Assembly: GCA_019059635.1 (NCBI GenBank)
Contig: JAGVRJ010000001.1
Coordinates: forward strand, 1,488,001 to 1,552,000
DNA length: 64,000 nt
Source: Proales similis
Taxonomy: Eukaryota > Rotifera > Eurotatoria > Ploima > Proalidae
Direction: 5' to 3'
Part shown: piece by piece, positions 53,558 to 64,000 of the stretch
Layout: the number at the start of each line of letters is the position of its first letter
Position numbering within the stretch: position 1 is the stretch's first letter
Notes under the pieces: generated by a model
Databases searched by the model: none
The model's input: the letters and a program-made list of their open reading frames with translations, nothing else
Told to the model about the DNA's origin: nothing
Program-made: the position numbers and the translations under genes

Positions 53558-55939
53558 ATGCAGCGGTGGTGTGCCCGAAGCGTTTGGCTTTTAGTTGAGA
53601 GACGAGCGGCTGTGAGCACGAGCCAGCTGGCGCGCTCTCTTACGCGCGACTCGAACAAGCGCTTGCAAGAGTACATAAAGCACACAAAGAAGAAAGTGAA
53701 GCCAATTAAGAATAAAAGCGAATCGGACGAGGCCGAGCTAGACATAAAATTCAGCTCGCTGTTCAAGCCGGTCGACATCAAGCCGAACGAAGAGAGCAAC
53801 GAGGACGACATTGGCGCCGAGCTGGCCGGCCAACTGTCAAAGGCCGACATAAACAAGCTGCTGGTCGACTTGAAAATGAACGAGAAGGTTCAAGAGCTGA
53901 CCGCGGAGGCCGGCATAAATGGCCGCATGTTCAGCGACGGCATTCTCAGCTTCAGACGGTTCTGTCTTCAGTCCAAGACGCTGCCCAGCGATTTGCACAT
54001 AAAAATGTACGACATCTTGAAAGGCGCGGCGAACATAGTCGATCTGTTTCCGTACTTTCTGCGACACGTGCACGAGATATTCCCGCACCTGAGCTGCATA
54101 GACGACCTGCGCAAGATATCTGACTTGACCGAGCCGAGCAACTGGTATCCGGACGCGCGCGCCATGAAGCGCAAAATTGTGTATCACAGCGGGCCGACCA
54201 ACAGCGGCAAGACGTACTCGGCGCTGAAAGCGTTTCAGAACAGCAAGAGCGGCATTTACTGCGGCCCGCTAAAGCTGCTCGCCAACGAGGTGTTCACCAA
54301 GACGAACGCGAACGGCACCGTCTGCGATCTGCTCACCGGCGAGGAGAGAAAGTACGGCAATGCGGACGGCACGCCAGCCGAGCATTTGGCCTGTACAGTT
54401 GAAATGTGCAACTTGGAACGCGACTACGAGGTGGCGGTGGTCGACGAGATTCAAATGATAAACGACCCGCAGCGAGGCTGGGCTTGGACTCGCGCCCTGC
54501 TCGGCCTCAAAGCCAAAGAGATACACGTGTGCGGCGACATGAGCGCCACCGACCTCCTCTCCGACATGAGCTTCTTCACCAATGACGACTTTGAGCTCAA
54601 CTCGTACGAGCGCCTCACGCCGCTCAAGATCATGGACGAAGCGCTGCAGTCGTACGAGAACGTCCAGCCCGGCGACTGTTTTGTTTGCTTCAACAAAAAC
54701 GACATTTTCAAAATCTCAAAGTATTTGGAGAACCGCGGCCACGAAGTAGCCGTCATCTACGGCTCAATGCCGCCCGGTGTCAAACTGGCCCAAGCGGCAC
54801 GATTCAACGACCCCGACGACAAGTGCAAGATCCTTGTCTCCACGGACGCCATCGGCATGGGCTTGAACCTGAACATTCGACGAATCATATTTTACTCGAT
54901 AAAAAAGCCGCAGATCAAAGAACGCGACTACTCGGACGGCAACGGCAGCGAGACGGGCGGCGGCATCGAAATCGAATTCATCACTCCGTCGCAGGCGCTG
55001 CAGATCGCGGGACGCGCGGGCCGATTCAACACGGCGTTCAGCATGGGCTACGTGACCACATTCTCGCCGCTCGATCTGCCCATCCTCAAAGAGATTCTGA
55101 AGCAGAAGCTGGTCAAGACGACCAAGGCCGGCCTCAATCCGACCGCGGACCAAATTGAGCTCTTCGCCTACTATCTGCCGAATCAGCCGCTGAGCAGCCT
55201 AATAAAGATCTTCATGAGTCTGTGCAAGATAGACAACGGCCAGTACTTTATGTGCAACTTTGAGGACATCATCTACTTGGCCGAGATGATCGACCACATT
55301 CCGATTAAGCTCAGAGCCAAGTACGTGTTCGCCACGAGTCCAATAAACAGCAAGCAAACGTTCGTCTGCTCCTGCTTTGTGCGCTTTGTGCGCTCGTACA
55401 GCAACAACGAGCCGGTGACCATCGAACGCCTCAAGGCCATACTCGCCTGGCCGCTCAAGCTGCCCGCCAATGTGAACGAGGTGAGCCACATGGAAAGCGT
55501 CTACGACGTGCTTGACCTCTACTTGTGGCTCGGCTACCGCTTTCCGGACATATTCAGCTACTACGAAGAAGTGATTCAAATGCGCATCGAACTCGAGCGG
55601 CAAATCTACGACGGAGTCAAGCGTCTCTCTGATGCCAACAAGTCAAGCTCGATCAGGCACCGAATCAATCGAACCCTGCACAAGCACTCGGCCCTGCCGC
55701 TGCACCTTGGCGAGCAGAAGCAAGCGTCAACCAACGAACGGATAGACCACGAGCGCGCCAGCAACAGTCAGCAAGCTCGACCGGACAAAAGTGTGATTTC
55801 GGTCAAGACTGACTACGAACGCCTTGTCAATTATCTCAATAAGCAAATGAAGCCGACCAGCGACGGCCAGGGCGAGAGCAAAGGTCAACGCAAGACCTTG
55901 GGCGACAAGCCAGCTGCCGTCAAGCCCAAAGCCAAATAA
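53558..55939 (+). CDS. SUPV3L1: SUPV3L1 (SUV3) mitochondrial RNA helicase
   Basis: An ATP-dependent RNA helicase of the mitochondrial degradosome. One exon of 793 codons from the ATG at 53558, with an Arg-rich targeting start (MQRWCARSVWLLVERRAA). Motifs: HSGPTNSGKTYSALKAF (Walker A), YCGPLKLLANEV (Ia), LTGEERKY, VVDEIQMINDPQRGWAWTRALLGL (DEIQ box), VCGDMSA, AVIYGSMPPG, STDAIGMGLNLNIRRIIF and QIAGRAGRF (motif VI). Then the helical SUV3 C-terminal domain with RAKYVFATSPIN and YLWLGYRFPD, and a basic, low-complexity end. The length is close to the human 786. It follows GEMIN6 by 181 nt. Confidence 0.96.
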   Translation: MQRWCARSVWLLVERRAAVSTSQLARSLTRDSNKRLQEYIKHTKKKVKPIKNKSESDEAELDIKFSSLFKPVDIKPNEESNEDDIGAELAGQLSKADINKLLVDLKMNEKVQELTAEAGINGRMFSDGILSFRRFCLQSKTLPSDLHIKMYDILKGAANIVDLFPYFLRHVHEIFPHLSCIDDLRKISDLTEPSNWYPDARAMKRKIVYHSGPTNSGKTYSALKAFQNSKSGIYCGPLKLLANEVFTKTNANGTVCDLLTGEERKYGNADGTPAEHLACTVEMCNLERDYEVAVVDEIQMINDPQRGWAWTRALLGLKAKEIHVCGDMSATDLLSDMSFFTNDDFELNSYERLTPLKIMDEALQSYENVQPGDCFVCFNKNDIFKISKYLENRGHEVAVIYGSMPPGVKLAQAARFNDPDDKCKILVSTDAIGMGLNLNIRRIIFYSIKKPQIKERDYSDGNGSETGGGIEIEFITPSQALQIAGRAGRFNTAFSMGYVTTFSPLDLPILKEILKQKLVKTTKAGLNPTADQIELFAYYLPNQPLSSLIKIFMSLCKIDNGQYFMCNFEDIIYLAEMIDHIPIKLRAKYVFATSPINSKQTFVCSCFVRFVRSYSNNEPVTIERLKAILAWPLKLPANVNEVSHMESVYDVLDLYLWLGYRFPDIFSYYEEVIQMRIELERQIYDGVKRLSDANKSSSIRHRINRTLHKHSALPLHLGEQKQASTNERIDHERASNSQQARPDKSVISVKTDYERLVNYLNKQMKPTSDGQGESKGQRKTLGDKPAAVKPKAK

Positions 55940-56278
55940 GTAGTCAATTTCGAATTGTCCCTTCCCTGTTTGTTTGTCTGTTTGTTTGTTTGCTCCTTAT
56001 TGTTTTCCTCGATTGTTTTTTGTTTTTTGATATTTTCCAACTGCTTTTGCCAAACGACAGCAACAAGGCAAATAAAAACGCCGCCAAAGAAGCAGAGAAA
56101 GCAGGTTGTTCGGTTTTGCCGTTTTGATTATTGAGGCAGAGAAGTAAAATCAGACATTGCTGATCTCTAACGTGTCTAATAAAGAATAGAATCAAGCAAG
56201 AGGAGCAGAGGGCTACATTCAAGTGTGAGCCAATTGAGCAAATTAGGCACATTGGGCCTGGTCCAGCCAGAAACGGTC
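55940..56278. other. Convergent spacer
   Basis: 3' end region of SUPV3L1 with a (TTTG)n stretch at 55969-55990 and AATAAAAACG at 56072. No gene recognised. Confidence 0.45.
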
Positions 56279-57033
56279 CTATCGACGCTCTCGTCGATTG
56301 TTCTTGGCATAGCGCTGACCGGACGGCGGCAAATGGCCTTCATAGTATTCGTCCGCTCTGTCTCTGGCGTTCTGGTAGTCTTCTTCGTACTCGGACATTT
56401 CAATCACATGACTGGGCCTGTCGCGCCTGGACTGGCCTTTGTGGCCATTCCTGCCCGAGCGAGGAGCCGACGAGGCCGGCGCGTTTCTGGACGCCGAGTC
56501 GCTGAGAACCGACGCGCTGTACCAAGAGTCGCTGCCGCAGTTGTAGACCATCTGCTCGTTCATTTGGCTTTGACGAGACACCGAAGAGACGGCGCTGGTC
56601 GAGCCGGCTCCCTCATACTCGTATCTGTACGTGTTGGACATGTCGTCGTAAGAATCGTTGCCGTCGCCGCCCAACTGGCGCTTGTTCAGGATTTGCGTGT
56701 TGAAAAACTCGCGCAGTCTGGCCGGTGTCTTGGCCAGACTCTCTCTCAGATCGGTCCAGTTGAAGGCGCGAAAGCTCTGCGACAGATCGAAGCTTGACGA
56801 GCCCTTGCTTGCCAGCAAGTCGCGATAAAACTCCCAGCCATTGCCTCTAGAATTGCAAAGCAATCAGACGATTCGAACAGTTTGAACTAAGCACAGACAG
56901 TGAAGGCAGCGCCAAACGAAGGGCCAAGGCGATGAGAGCGAGCGAGTTTACCTTTTGTGACACGAGTAGCACATGGCGGCGTTGATTACCAAAGCGATCA
57001 TGGCCACTGATATGCCCATTCCGACCAAGAGCG
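56279..57033 (-). CDS. Second transmembrane and tail cassette of the SUEL/CUB gene (alternative 3' end) or separate gene end
   Basis: Exon 57033-56952 (82 nt, acceptor TATCTAAAG) encodes a membrane segment, LLVGMGISVAMIALVINAAM, followed by CYSCHKR. Exon 56846-56279 encodes a tail of about 190 residues with EFYRDLLASKG, LRESLAKTPARLREFFNTQI, Tyr-rich and Arg-rich parts. The TM exon starts in phase 1 and ends in phase 2, exactly as the upstream TM exon at 58884-58752 does. So it can replace that exon after the shared extracellular exon (donor at 58942). No separate start codon, signal peptide or promoter is seen for it. An alternative last-exon pair is the best reading; a broken neighbouring gene is possible. 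Confidence 0.6.
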
Positions 57034-57221
57034 CTTTAGATAAAAACGTGAGTAGACAAGTTCACCGAAATTAGTTTTGGTCATGCAAAATACGTCGAAA
57101 ATGAAACAAACAACAAACAACAAGAGTGGTGCGAGCAACTAGAATGAAACGGTGAAGCCAAAACGAGACTGATCTAGGGAGGGAGGAAGCGTTCAGAAAA
57201 GAGAGGCAAACAACTCGGCGG

Positions 57222-60200
57222 CTAGATGTAGCTGACGTTGTCGGCGAATCGAACATTCTTGGTGCATTCCGACTCGTAGAAATCGTCGCCTGATGACGTT
57301 TGCTTTTCAATCAGCTGCTTCTCCAACTCGTTCAGCTCAAAGCCGGCGCAGTTGTTGTTGCTGTTGTTTGGATGGCTCTCTCGCTTCGGCTTGAACAGTT
57401 TCAATTTGGAGAACGATTTCACAACTTGAACGCCGAGCTGTTTGGTTGGCGAGTACTTGCTGCCGCTCGACTCTCGCAATTCGATTGAGTCGGACGAGAG
57501 CTTGTTGAACTCGGGACTGGCAGACTGGTCGTCGATGGGCATCTGGCGGAAATCTTGAATGGACGAGCACGTCGACGAGCGTTTGCCGACCGACTCGTTC
57601 GACGAGCTCTCCACATTCGAGTAGATCGTGTTCGGGTCGCTCGAGTCACGAATGGCCTTGGCGCGCTTCATTGCGTCGTAGCATCGACTGAAACTGTCGT
57701 CCAGCTTGCTCGAGCTCGAGTTGTCTTTTTGAAAGGGCGAGAACGACTTGCGCAGCTCGTGCATAACCTGCTGGCTCTTGCTGAGCTTGATCAGCTCCTC
57801 CAAATAGGCCTTGCTCTCATTGCAGCCTTTTAGGTAATTGAACGAGTCCATGTAGCAGTAGAGGTCGTTTGGGAACGATTTGTACGCTTCGAGCGCGTCC
57901 AGCAAGTTCTTCTGAATGCCTTTCTCCTCAAGCAGATAAGTGAACGCTCGCTGGGCGCTTTCGGTCTTGGCCGGCAGTGGAGGCTTGGCCGAGTCGGAGT
58001 TGCGCTGCGACGACGAGGTGCTCGACGATCGAGACGAGATCTGCACCAGCATTCGACTGGGCGCCTTGTCGCCTCTCGCTGTCTCTAGCTGCAGGTTGAG
58101 ACAATTCCTGTAGGCGGCCATGTCGTTTACTTTCACCGACGCCGAGCAGTGGCCGCGCTCTTTGCACTGGCCTTGCTCGCTGTCGCTGCTCAAGTCGACC
58201 GCGATGCTCAGCACTTGCGATTCGACGTCCGAGAATTCTTGATTGCGATACTTGGTCTCGCGTCTTTCGGCGCTCAACGAGCCGCGTTCCAAATCGGCCT
58301 GCGTGGCCACAGTCGACATCGAGTAGCGAAGTTTCTTGAACGACGGAATTCGGCTTATCTCGTACGAGTTCTCGTCCTTGTACATTGTGCTGCTGTGCTC
58401 TTGGGCAGCCTGGTCGCCGACTAAAGTGCCGCCGCCCACACATATTGCGCCACTGTCGGCATTGCTGCTCGGTCCGAACAGTTCGCCCGATATTGAATTG
58501 AACGCTTCAAAGTTTACCGGACTCTCCTCGACCGAGGTCATCTTCTCCTCGGCCGCCTTCAGCCGGTCCAGCCCTTTAACGTCCAGGTAGTTGCCCACGT
58601 TCAAGTCAAAGTAGTTCTGCAGCAGTCTCGAGTCCATCGGCGCTGTCAGGCTGTGAACCGACATCGGCTTTTTCCTAATTAAAATTTCTCTCGATTAGTG
58701 GTTGAACGCGATCGGACGAGGGAAAGTCAAAAACAGCTGTGGCTTGCTTACCGCTTGCGTAGAATGAGATAGAGCATGAGATTGGCGAACAGGACGAACA
58801 GAATGCTGGAGACGACGAGCGCAATCAATACAAATCGACTGGAAAGCCATTTGCGAGGCCAAAGCTGCAGCCACGCGAACGGAACTTGACGAGGCAAGAT
58901 GAAGCGAAACGCGAACGAGAGAAGAGAAGCACGCAGCCCTACCTGAGCTGAATATTGACTTTCGCTCGACTGTCGCCTGCTGGTCGGTTGTGCTCTGAGC
59001 GTTCGAGGCCAGTTCGGTGTTGTTCGAGCGCATCGCAGGGATGTTGTGCGCTTGCACGCACGTTTGGTTGCGATTGATGAGCAGCAGTTTCCACTTGAGC
59101 CGCTTGCGCGTGTTCTCGTTCAATATGCGGAAGCTGCACTTGCCAGACGACAGCTCGCTCTCTTGCTGGCAGTTCATTTTGGCTCGTTTAATCAACAGCG
59201 GACGTAGATGGATCATGTAAAACTGGCCCAGTTTCTCAATCAGCTTCTGCTCCAGTTCCGGATCGGTGCATTTCAAGTACGAGCTGTTGTACGCCTTGTG
59301 GCAGTCGAGCAGATACGAGGAGCCGTAGAACATGTTCAGCTGAGTGAGATTGTGCTCGCAGCCGAGATAGTCGTTGATTGTCAGCAGATGATCGTGAGAA
59401 CTCGGCGCGCTGCTCACTCCGCTCTCGCTTGTCACTTCAACCAGATTAACACGCTCGGCAGTTGTCTTCCGGGTCGCGGCCGAGGTCGCCGATTCTGTGG
59501 CACGGAATTCGAACTGAAACGGTTGCAGCCACTGAGCGGGCGCTTGCATTTTGGCATTTCGAATCATAGAGCTTTTGGTCGATGTTCGAACAGCGACAGA
59601 CGATGACTGGTCGACATGAGACAGTGAGGCGTCAATTGAACTGTTCCTCTTGGAAATGACGTGCATCTCTTTGGTACCAGCGGCACCGCTGCTGCCAATG
59701 CTGCTGGTCACTCTGGCCGTGGCAGTGACGCTGCTCGTCGTGGTGGTGCTGACTGAGCTGCTAGCCGACCCGCTATTCATTGCGACGGGCCGCTCTAATG
59801 GGTTTATTTGAGTCGAACGCATTTCAATTTGGCCATGAAAATTAAATGTGATGGTGTGTGTGGCTGTGTGAGCGTTTTGTTTTGTGAAGCCTTCCACAGC
59901 GCGCAGACAAGAGCAAAAGAAACGAACGTGCAGAGCTAATAGAAAAGAATAAAACAAAGTCGACTACGTACTGTTGACTGTGCTGCCACCTCCTCTCTGG
60001 CTCATGTCTTGCTGTCGGTAGGCACCGAGGCCCGACTCGAGATGAGCGACATGCGCGCGGTTAGCACTGCCGGCCGAGCTCTGTGCTGCCAAATGCTGCT
60101 GAAGTTGCTGTTGCTGCTGGTGAAGTAATTGACTCGGGCCGAGTTTGACCTGGTTGTTAGCCACCTCCGGATGTTTGAGCGACTCTAGCGCCTTCATCCA

Positions 60201-61849
60201 TTGCCGGTCAAGTGAAGGATCTAAATTCAACGTTTCACGTTTAGGGGTCACTTGAGCAATGGGCTGCTCTGCTGCTCTAGACGAGTCTATCTGACTGGTG
60301 CTGGGTGCAGTGCTAAGCGAAGAGATGGTCGCGTTCTCGGCGCCCGTTCTCTTCTCTTCTTTAACGTGCTTCTCGTGCTCCGGTTTCTTTTTCTTTTTTT
60401 TTATTTTCAGCTTTAGCTTGCCTTGTTCGGTCTTGTGCACTTCAACGCTCTTCTCTGGCTCGCTGTTGGCGGCCTGAGTTTGCACCGCCACCTGACTCGA
60501 CTTGGCACGCTTGTCCTCAAGCGACTTTTTCAGCTCGAGAAACTTCTCTATTTCGAGCTTGAGCTCCTTGAGACCGGGCGAATCGGCGAGTCCGCTGACC
60601 GACTTGGTCGTCTGCTTCCTCTTGGCGCCCAGTTCGTTCAGACTCTTGCCCAGCTCGTGCAGCTCAGTCTCCTTGATGAGCGTCTCTTTCTCAGGCGAGC
60701 CGATCGTGTTCAGGCTTCCGTTGAGATTTTTTATCTTTTCGTGTATCTGCTTCAGTTTGTTGAATATTTCCGGATGATCGATGAGCTGGTTGAGCACGAC
60801 GGGGCTTTGGCGCGCCCGATTGCACTTTATCTCGATTTGATTATTGTCGCGTGGCGGCGTGACTATTCGACAAGCGAATGCCAATCAGAGTGACCCGAGA
60901 TGATCGCCAACAAGCACTTACCGAGCACCTCGAGCCAAAAGCCGTGGTCGTAGAAATTCTCGCGACTCGAGTCGGTGGCAAAGTTCAAATGAAGCTTCTC
61001 GGCGCCGCTGCCGAATATGGAGCCGACTGTTCGCTCGTAGCCGCACTTGCGCTCTGTGCGCCGATCGTTTTCGGTTATTTCCAGATAAGAGCCCATGCAG
61101 GCCTTGTTGTCGCGGTCGTTGGGCAGCTTCATGTCCACGCGACGCAACAGGATCTGCGTGTTCTCGTGCGTAGTGCTCAGAGTGCACTCGCAGTTCGAGT
61201 TGGGCTTTATGCTGTTGGGAAAGCTGGGCGTCATGATGTAGGCGTGCGAGAGACGCGACACACTCGCCGCACAAATGTCCTTGGTCGGCAGGTCTGTTTG
61301 AATGTTGGAATTATGAGAAAGCCGGCGAGCCAGAGCGACCATTCACTCACTTGGCAGACATTGGTAGTTTATCTGAACGTAGTTGAAGTCTTTGCACGAC
61401 TGAGCGTTGGCCATTGACTCGTTCATGACGCGTGACTTGCGAATGGTCACCAGACACATGTTGTTGCCCGTGCATTCGTTGTCGATCGTGTGCTCCTTGT
61501 CAAAGCTGCAGTCCTTGATGCTGAACGAGCACGAGTCCAGAGCCGGACTGCTCATCTGCGCGTAGCCCGGATTGTAGCCGTAGACCGTGCGCAATATTTT
61601 TATTTTGTCGTTGTTGCCGCATTGCATTTTGATCTGCGTGGCTTCACTGACCAGACACAGCGCCTGGTAGTAGACAGTCGAGCCGATGTCGACAACTTTT
61701 TAGGCGAAACTCGAATGAAGCGACCCTGTTCGGACGATAGACAAACGCTGACACTTACATGATGCCATCGGACGCGGCTCGACCGCCGACTGCGCATAAG
61801 CTGCTTCGTTCAGAAGGAGTGCGATCAAGGTAATGGCCAAGAGGGTCAT
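57222..61849 (-). CDS. SUEL-lectin and CUB-domain single-pass membrane protein, tail form 1
   Basis: Family not named; domains are clear. The ATG at 61849 gives a signal peptide (LLAITLIALLLNEAAYA). A SUEL galactose-binding lectin domain follows (LCLVSEATQIKMQCG ... CTGNNMCLVTI ... CKDFNYVQINYQC). Then a CUB-like domain (ICAASVSRLSHAYIMTPSFPN ... YDHGFWLEVLG). A long region with Lys runs, Gln repeats and Ser/Thr-rich sequence (60.9-59.5 kb) leads to a Cys-containing membrane-near domain (LGCEHNLTQLNMFYGSSYLLDC). A TM exon (58884-58752; RFVLIALVVSSILFVLFANLMLYLIL) joins, in phase 2, the 480-residue tail (58674-57222), Ser-rich with SxxY motifs such as NTIYSNV. It probably acts as a cell-surface receptor or adhesion protein. 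TATATAG near 62024 may be the promoter. Confidence 0.75.
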
Positions 61850-63187
61850 GTTTGCTTGGCAGATTCGGATGACTCTACCTTCGGACTCGAAATGGATGAC
61901 TCGAAACTTGGCGCAAATGATGAGACCTGGAAATGCTCACTCAGCAATGAGCAAGAACCATTCGACTTTCTAAATAGTAACTAAAAGCGGCCGTCAAAGA
62001 GTGGCGGTCCATTTTCACTCTATATATGTCTGTCCGTTCGACTGTGCTCTCTAATCAAGTCGGCTTAGGGTCGGTCCAAGTGAAAAAAAAAAAGAAGCCG
62101 AGAAGGCGAGCGAGAGAGAAAAGGAAGTCAAACTCGTTTGCGTAGGAGCAGAGCGGCGCAAATATCGATCGAATACTTGCTATTTGGGAAAGTATTTAAG
62201 GCAAATTAAAGCGGCCTTTTGGGTGCTCCCCCACCCCGGTCATTGCTCTCATTGCTACTCCTGGGCGGCTGAGCGGTCAGCGAGCGGCGGCCAACAAAAG
62301 CGACGTCATGACGCTATGACGAGCGCGCGTAAACAATCAGGCCGCGCGTGTTTACGTTTGGTTTTGCCCCTAGACCTCACATATCACATCGAATTCCAAC
62401 TCAATTTGTCGCGTTCCTTGTCAAGCCGCTTATCTCAAGTCAATTAGAAGTCTATCTCTGACCGCTGTTTGGCCGCTAAATACATCCAAGACCAATTAAT
62501 ACCACAACTAGATTAAAAGGCCAAGATTAGCACCGCTGACCGCAATTGAACGTCTTCGTCCAGATCAGCCCTGCAACTGATAGGGCCAAAACAATCTACC
62601 CTTGTCAGCGGCCACCTCTCTCCCCCTCCTCCGTGCATCTCTCGTGCCGGGCCGCTCTCCTCGTCCGCTTCTTTTCCTCCAAGTCCGCGCCCTTCTCCCC
62701 TCACACACACACACACAACTAACCGATTTGTCTTAATGTCTGTTTGACTCTTAATTGGGATTAAGGTTGCAAGCTCAACGCCCAGCTTCCCATCTGATTG
62801 TGACCGTTCTCAAGCGAAAGTCGCCGAGAGAGGGACAGAGATAGAGCAAGCGAGCTCGAATTTGCTCAAGGCGATAGAGCCGCTCTTCTCATCCTTGTTT
62901 ACCTTCAACCTGTTTGCGACAATCAATAAGCATAAATTGAGACAATCATCAGAGCCCGAGCCGAAAATGATTGTATTGCTCCACAACAGTATTGAATGCT
63001 AAACGTAACATGAGATGAGAAATATTGGTCGGGCGGGCGGGCGTGAATTGACCGATGCAGCCTTCAGTTGGTGTAAAAAGTGCAAAAGAAGAATAGAAAA
63101 CAAGAATCGGTTTAAACATGGCCAGCGCGTCTCAAATGGTCGGTGCGGTCCGTCTCAAAAGGTTGTCACTGTGAGCTGGCGGCTGCC
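61850..63187. other. Upstream region of the SUEL/CUB gene; 1.3-kb gap
   Basis: Contains TATATATG at 62022 (TATATA on both strands), an A run at 62082, CA repeats at 62703-62717 and CT-rich sequence near 62625-62700. Open frames match nothing. The right end is the PPEF 3' side. Confidence 0.45.
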
Positions 63188-64000
63188 TCAAGTGTAGATA
63201 ATGAAAGCCTGCGTGAACTCGGCCAAGTCAATTTTGCCGTCCTTGTTCGAGTCCATGGCTTCGATCATCGACTTGATCGCCTCGTCGCTGATCGACTCGT
63301 TTCGATCGGAGAAGATTATCTTGCAGGCGTTGGCAAACTCGAGCAGGTTTATGGTGCCCGAGTTGTTGTCGTCGATCAGATTGAACAGGGCGACCAGGGT
63401 GTCCTTGTAGCGCGCCAGGGCGTCGTTTATGTCCTTGTTGGCCGTGGTGAACGTGTACAAGACGTCGCAGTTGTCAAAGCTCGTCTCGTACTTGACAAGG
63501 CCTTTTTTGGCGTTGTACTCGACCAGCTTGTCCTTGTAGCGGAGCCAGGGCACCTTTTCGATGCTCATGGCCTTGGTCAACGCGTCCGCCCATTCGGCTA
63601 GTGTCAAGTAGCCGCTGCCTTTCACGTCGCGCTTCTTGAACTCGTCGCGTATGAGACTGCGGTTGGCATAGAGCAGGCGCTTCAGGCCTCTGATCGCCTT
63701 CGCCTCGAACAGCTCGATCTTTTCGTGGTCTATTTCGCCCTCACCTTCGGCCACAAACTGCTTTATCTCCAGCTTCTGCCTGGGCCTCACCACACAAATT
63801 GAGCCTTTGTTCAGGCCGCCGCAGTAGTTGGACGCCGAGAATATGGTCAGACACTTGTTGCCGTGATGGAACTCGTAGCCCTCGTCCTTGCACTCGTGCG
63901 ATCTGATCAGCAGCGAGATTCGATGCTTGTTCAGCACGCGTTCGGTCACATCGGGTCCGAACTGCTTGGCAATGTGCCTCTGCCGGTTGAACTCGCAGCC
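63188..64000 (-). CDS. PPEF: PPEF/rdgC serine-threonine phosphatase with EF-hands, C-terminal part
   Basis: A calcium-regulated PPP-family phosphatase; Drosophila rdgC dephosphorylates rhodopsin. The gene runs off the right edge (5' end missing). Visible: the end of the catalytic domain (RISLLIRSHECKDEGYEF, the PPP RSHE motif with metal-binding His; CLTIFSASNYCGG). Then a linker and EF-hands: a degenerate first one (DVKGSGYLTLAEW), then DDNNSGTINLLEF and DSNKDGKIDLAEF, both with full Ca2+ loops. It ends AFIIYT with TAG at 63195-63197 region (stop at the 63188 boundary). The visible part is one exon. Orthology to PPEF1/2/rdgC is clear from the phosphatase plus EF-hand order. Confidence 0.93.
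   Translation of the reverse strand, partial: GCEFNRQRHIAKQFGPDVTERVLNKHRISLLIRSHECKDEGYEFHHGNKCLTIFSASNYCGGLNKGSICVVRPRQKLEIKQFVAEGEGEIDHEKIELFEAKAIRGLKRLLYANRSLIRDEFKKRDVKGSGYLTLAEWADALTKAMSIEKVPWLRYKDKLVEYNAKKGLVKYETSFDNCDVLYTFTTANKDINDALARYKDTLVALFNLIDDNNSGTINLLEFANACKIIFSDRNESISDEAIKSMIEAMDSNKDGKIDLAEFTQAFIIYT

Noticed and set aside
1-64000. CRISPR array, prophage, insertion sequence or other mobile element
   Set aside because: The window is eukaryotic; no transposase, reverse transcriptase, terminal inverted repeats or regularly spaced repeats were seen.

Overview
This is a gene-dense animal nuclear segment of about 64 kb, with some 22 protein-coding genes on both strands. Most introns are 45-65 nt, with GTAAG-type donors and little polypyrimidine tract. 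Several genes are single long exons (an SLC16-like transporter, LIPT1, an intermediate filament protein, PITP, SUV3). The gene set is metazoan. A cytoplasmic intermediate filament protein with the long, lamin-like coil 1B points to a non-arthropod protostome with a compact genome. A meiofaunal lophotrochozoan, for example a Dimorphilus-like annelid, would fit; the species is inference.

Layout. 1-1.2 kb: 3' end of an unrecognised helical protein (+). 1.3-3.4 kb: UQCC5 and SHQ1 (-), separated by 9 nt. 3.9-6.8 kb: ceramide kinase (+). 7.3-10.2 kb: SLC16-like transporter (-). 11.4-15.4 kb: LIPT1, eIF6 and TANGO2 (+). 15.6-28.8 kb: one F-spondin gene (-), whose first exon lies 8.4 kb from its second; the intermediate filament gene (+) and a PITP gene (-) sit inside that intron. 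29.4-31.3 kb: A20/Cezanne-like OTU deubiquitinase (-). 31.6-33.0 kb: RMDN3/PTPIP51-like (+). 33.2-37.3 kb: an unrecognised small protein and an FRMD6/Expanded-like FERM protein (-). 39.1-41.9 kb: NHP2, with an exact 154-bp tandem duplication of its 3' end, and a Tan/C45-like hydrolase (-). 42.3-52.4 kb: UBE4A, SLC35C1 and SCAPER (-). 52.8-55.9 kb: GEMIN6 and SUPV3L1 (+). 56.3-61.8 kb: a SUEL-lectin/CUB membrane protein (-) with two phase-matched transmembrane-tail cassettes. 63.2-64.0 kb: 3' end of a PPEF/rdgC phosphatase (-), running off the right edge.

Most neighbours are functionally unrelated housekeeping and signalling genes. Three RNP assembly factors (SHQ1, NHP2, GEMIN6) and several mitochondrial proteins (UQCC5, LIPT1, SUPV3L1, RMDN3-like) occur, but apart from the UQCC5-SHQ1 pair there is no sign of functional clustering. 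The most notable structures are that pair, the nested F-spondin intron, the dual membrane-tail cassettes and the fresh NHP2 duplication. Splice sites were assigned by eye from phase and family conservation; no transcript data were available.
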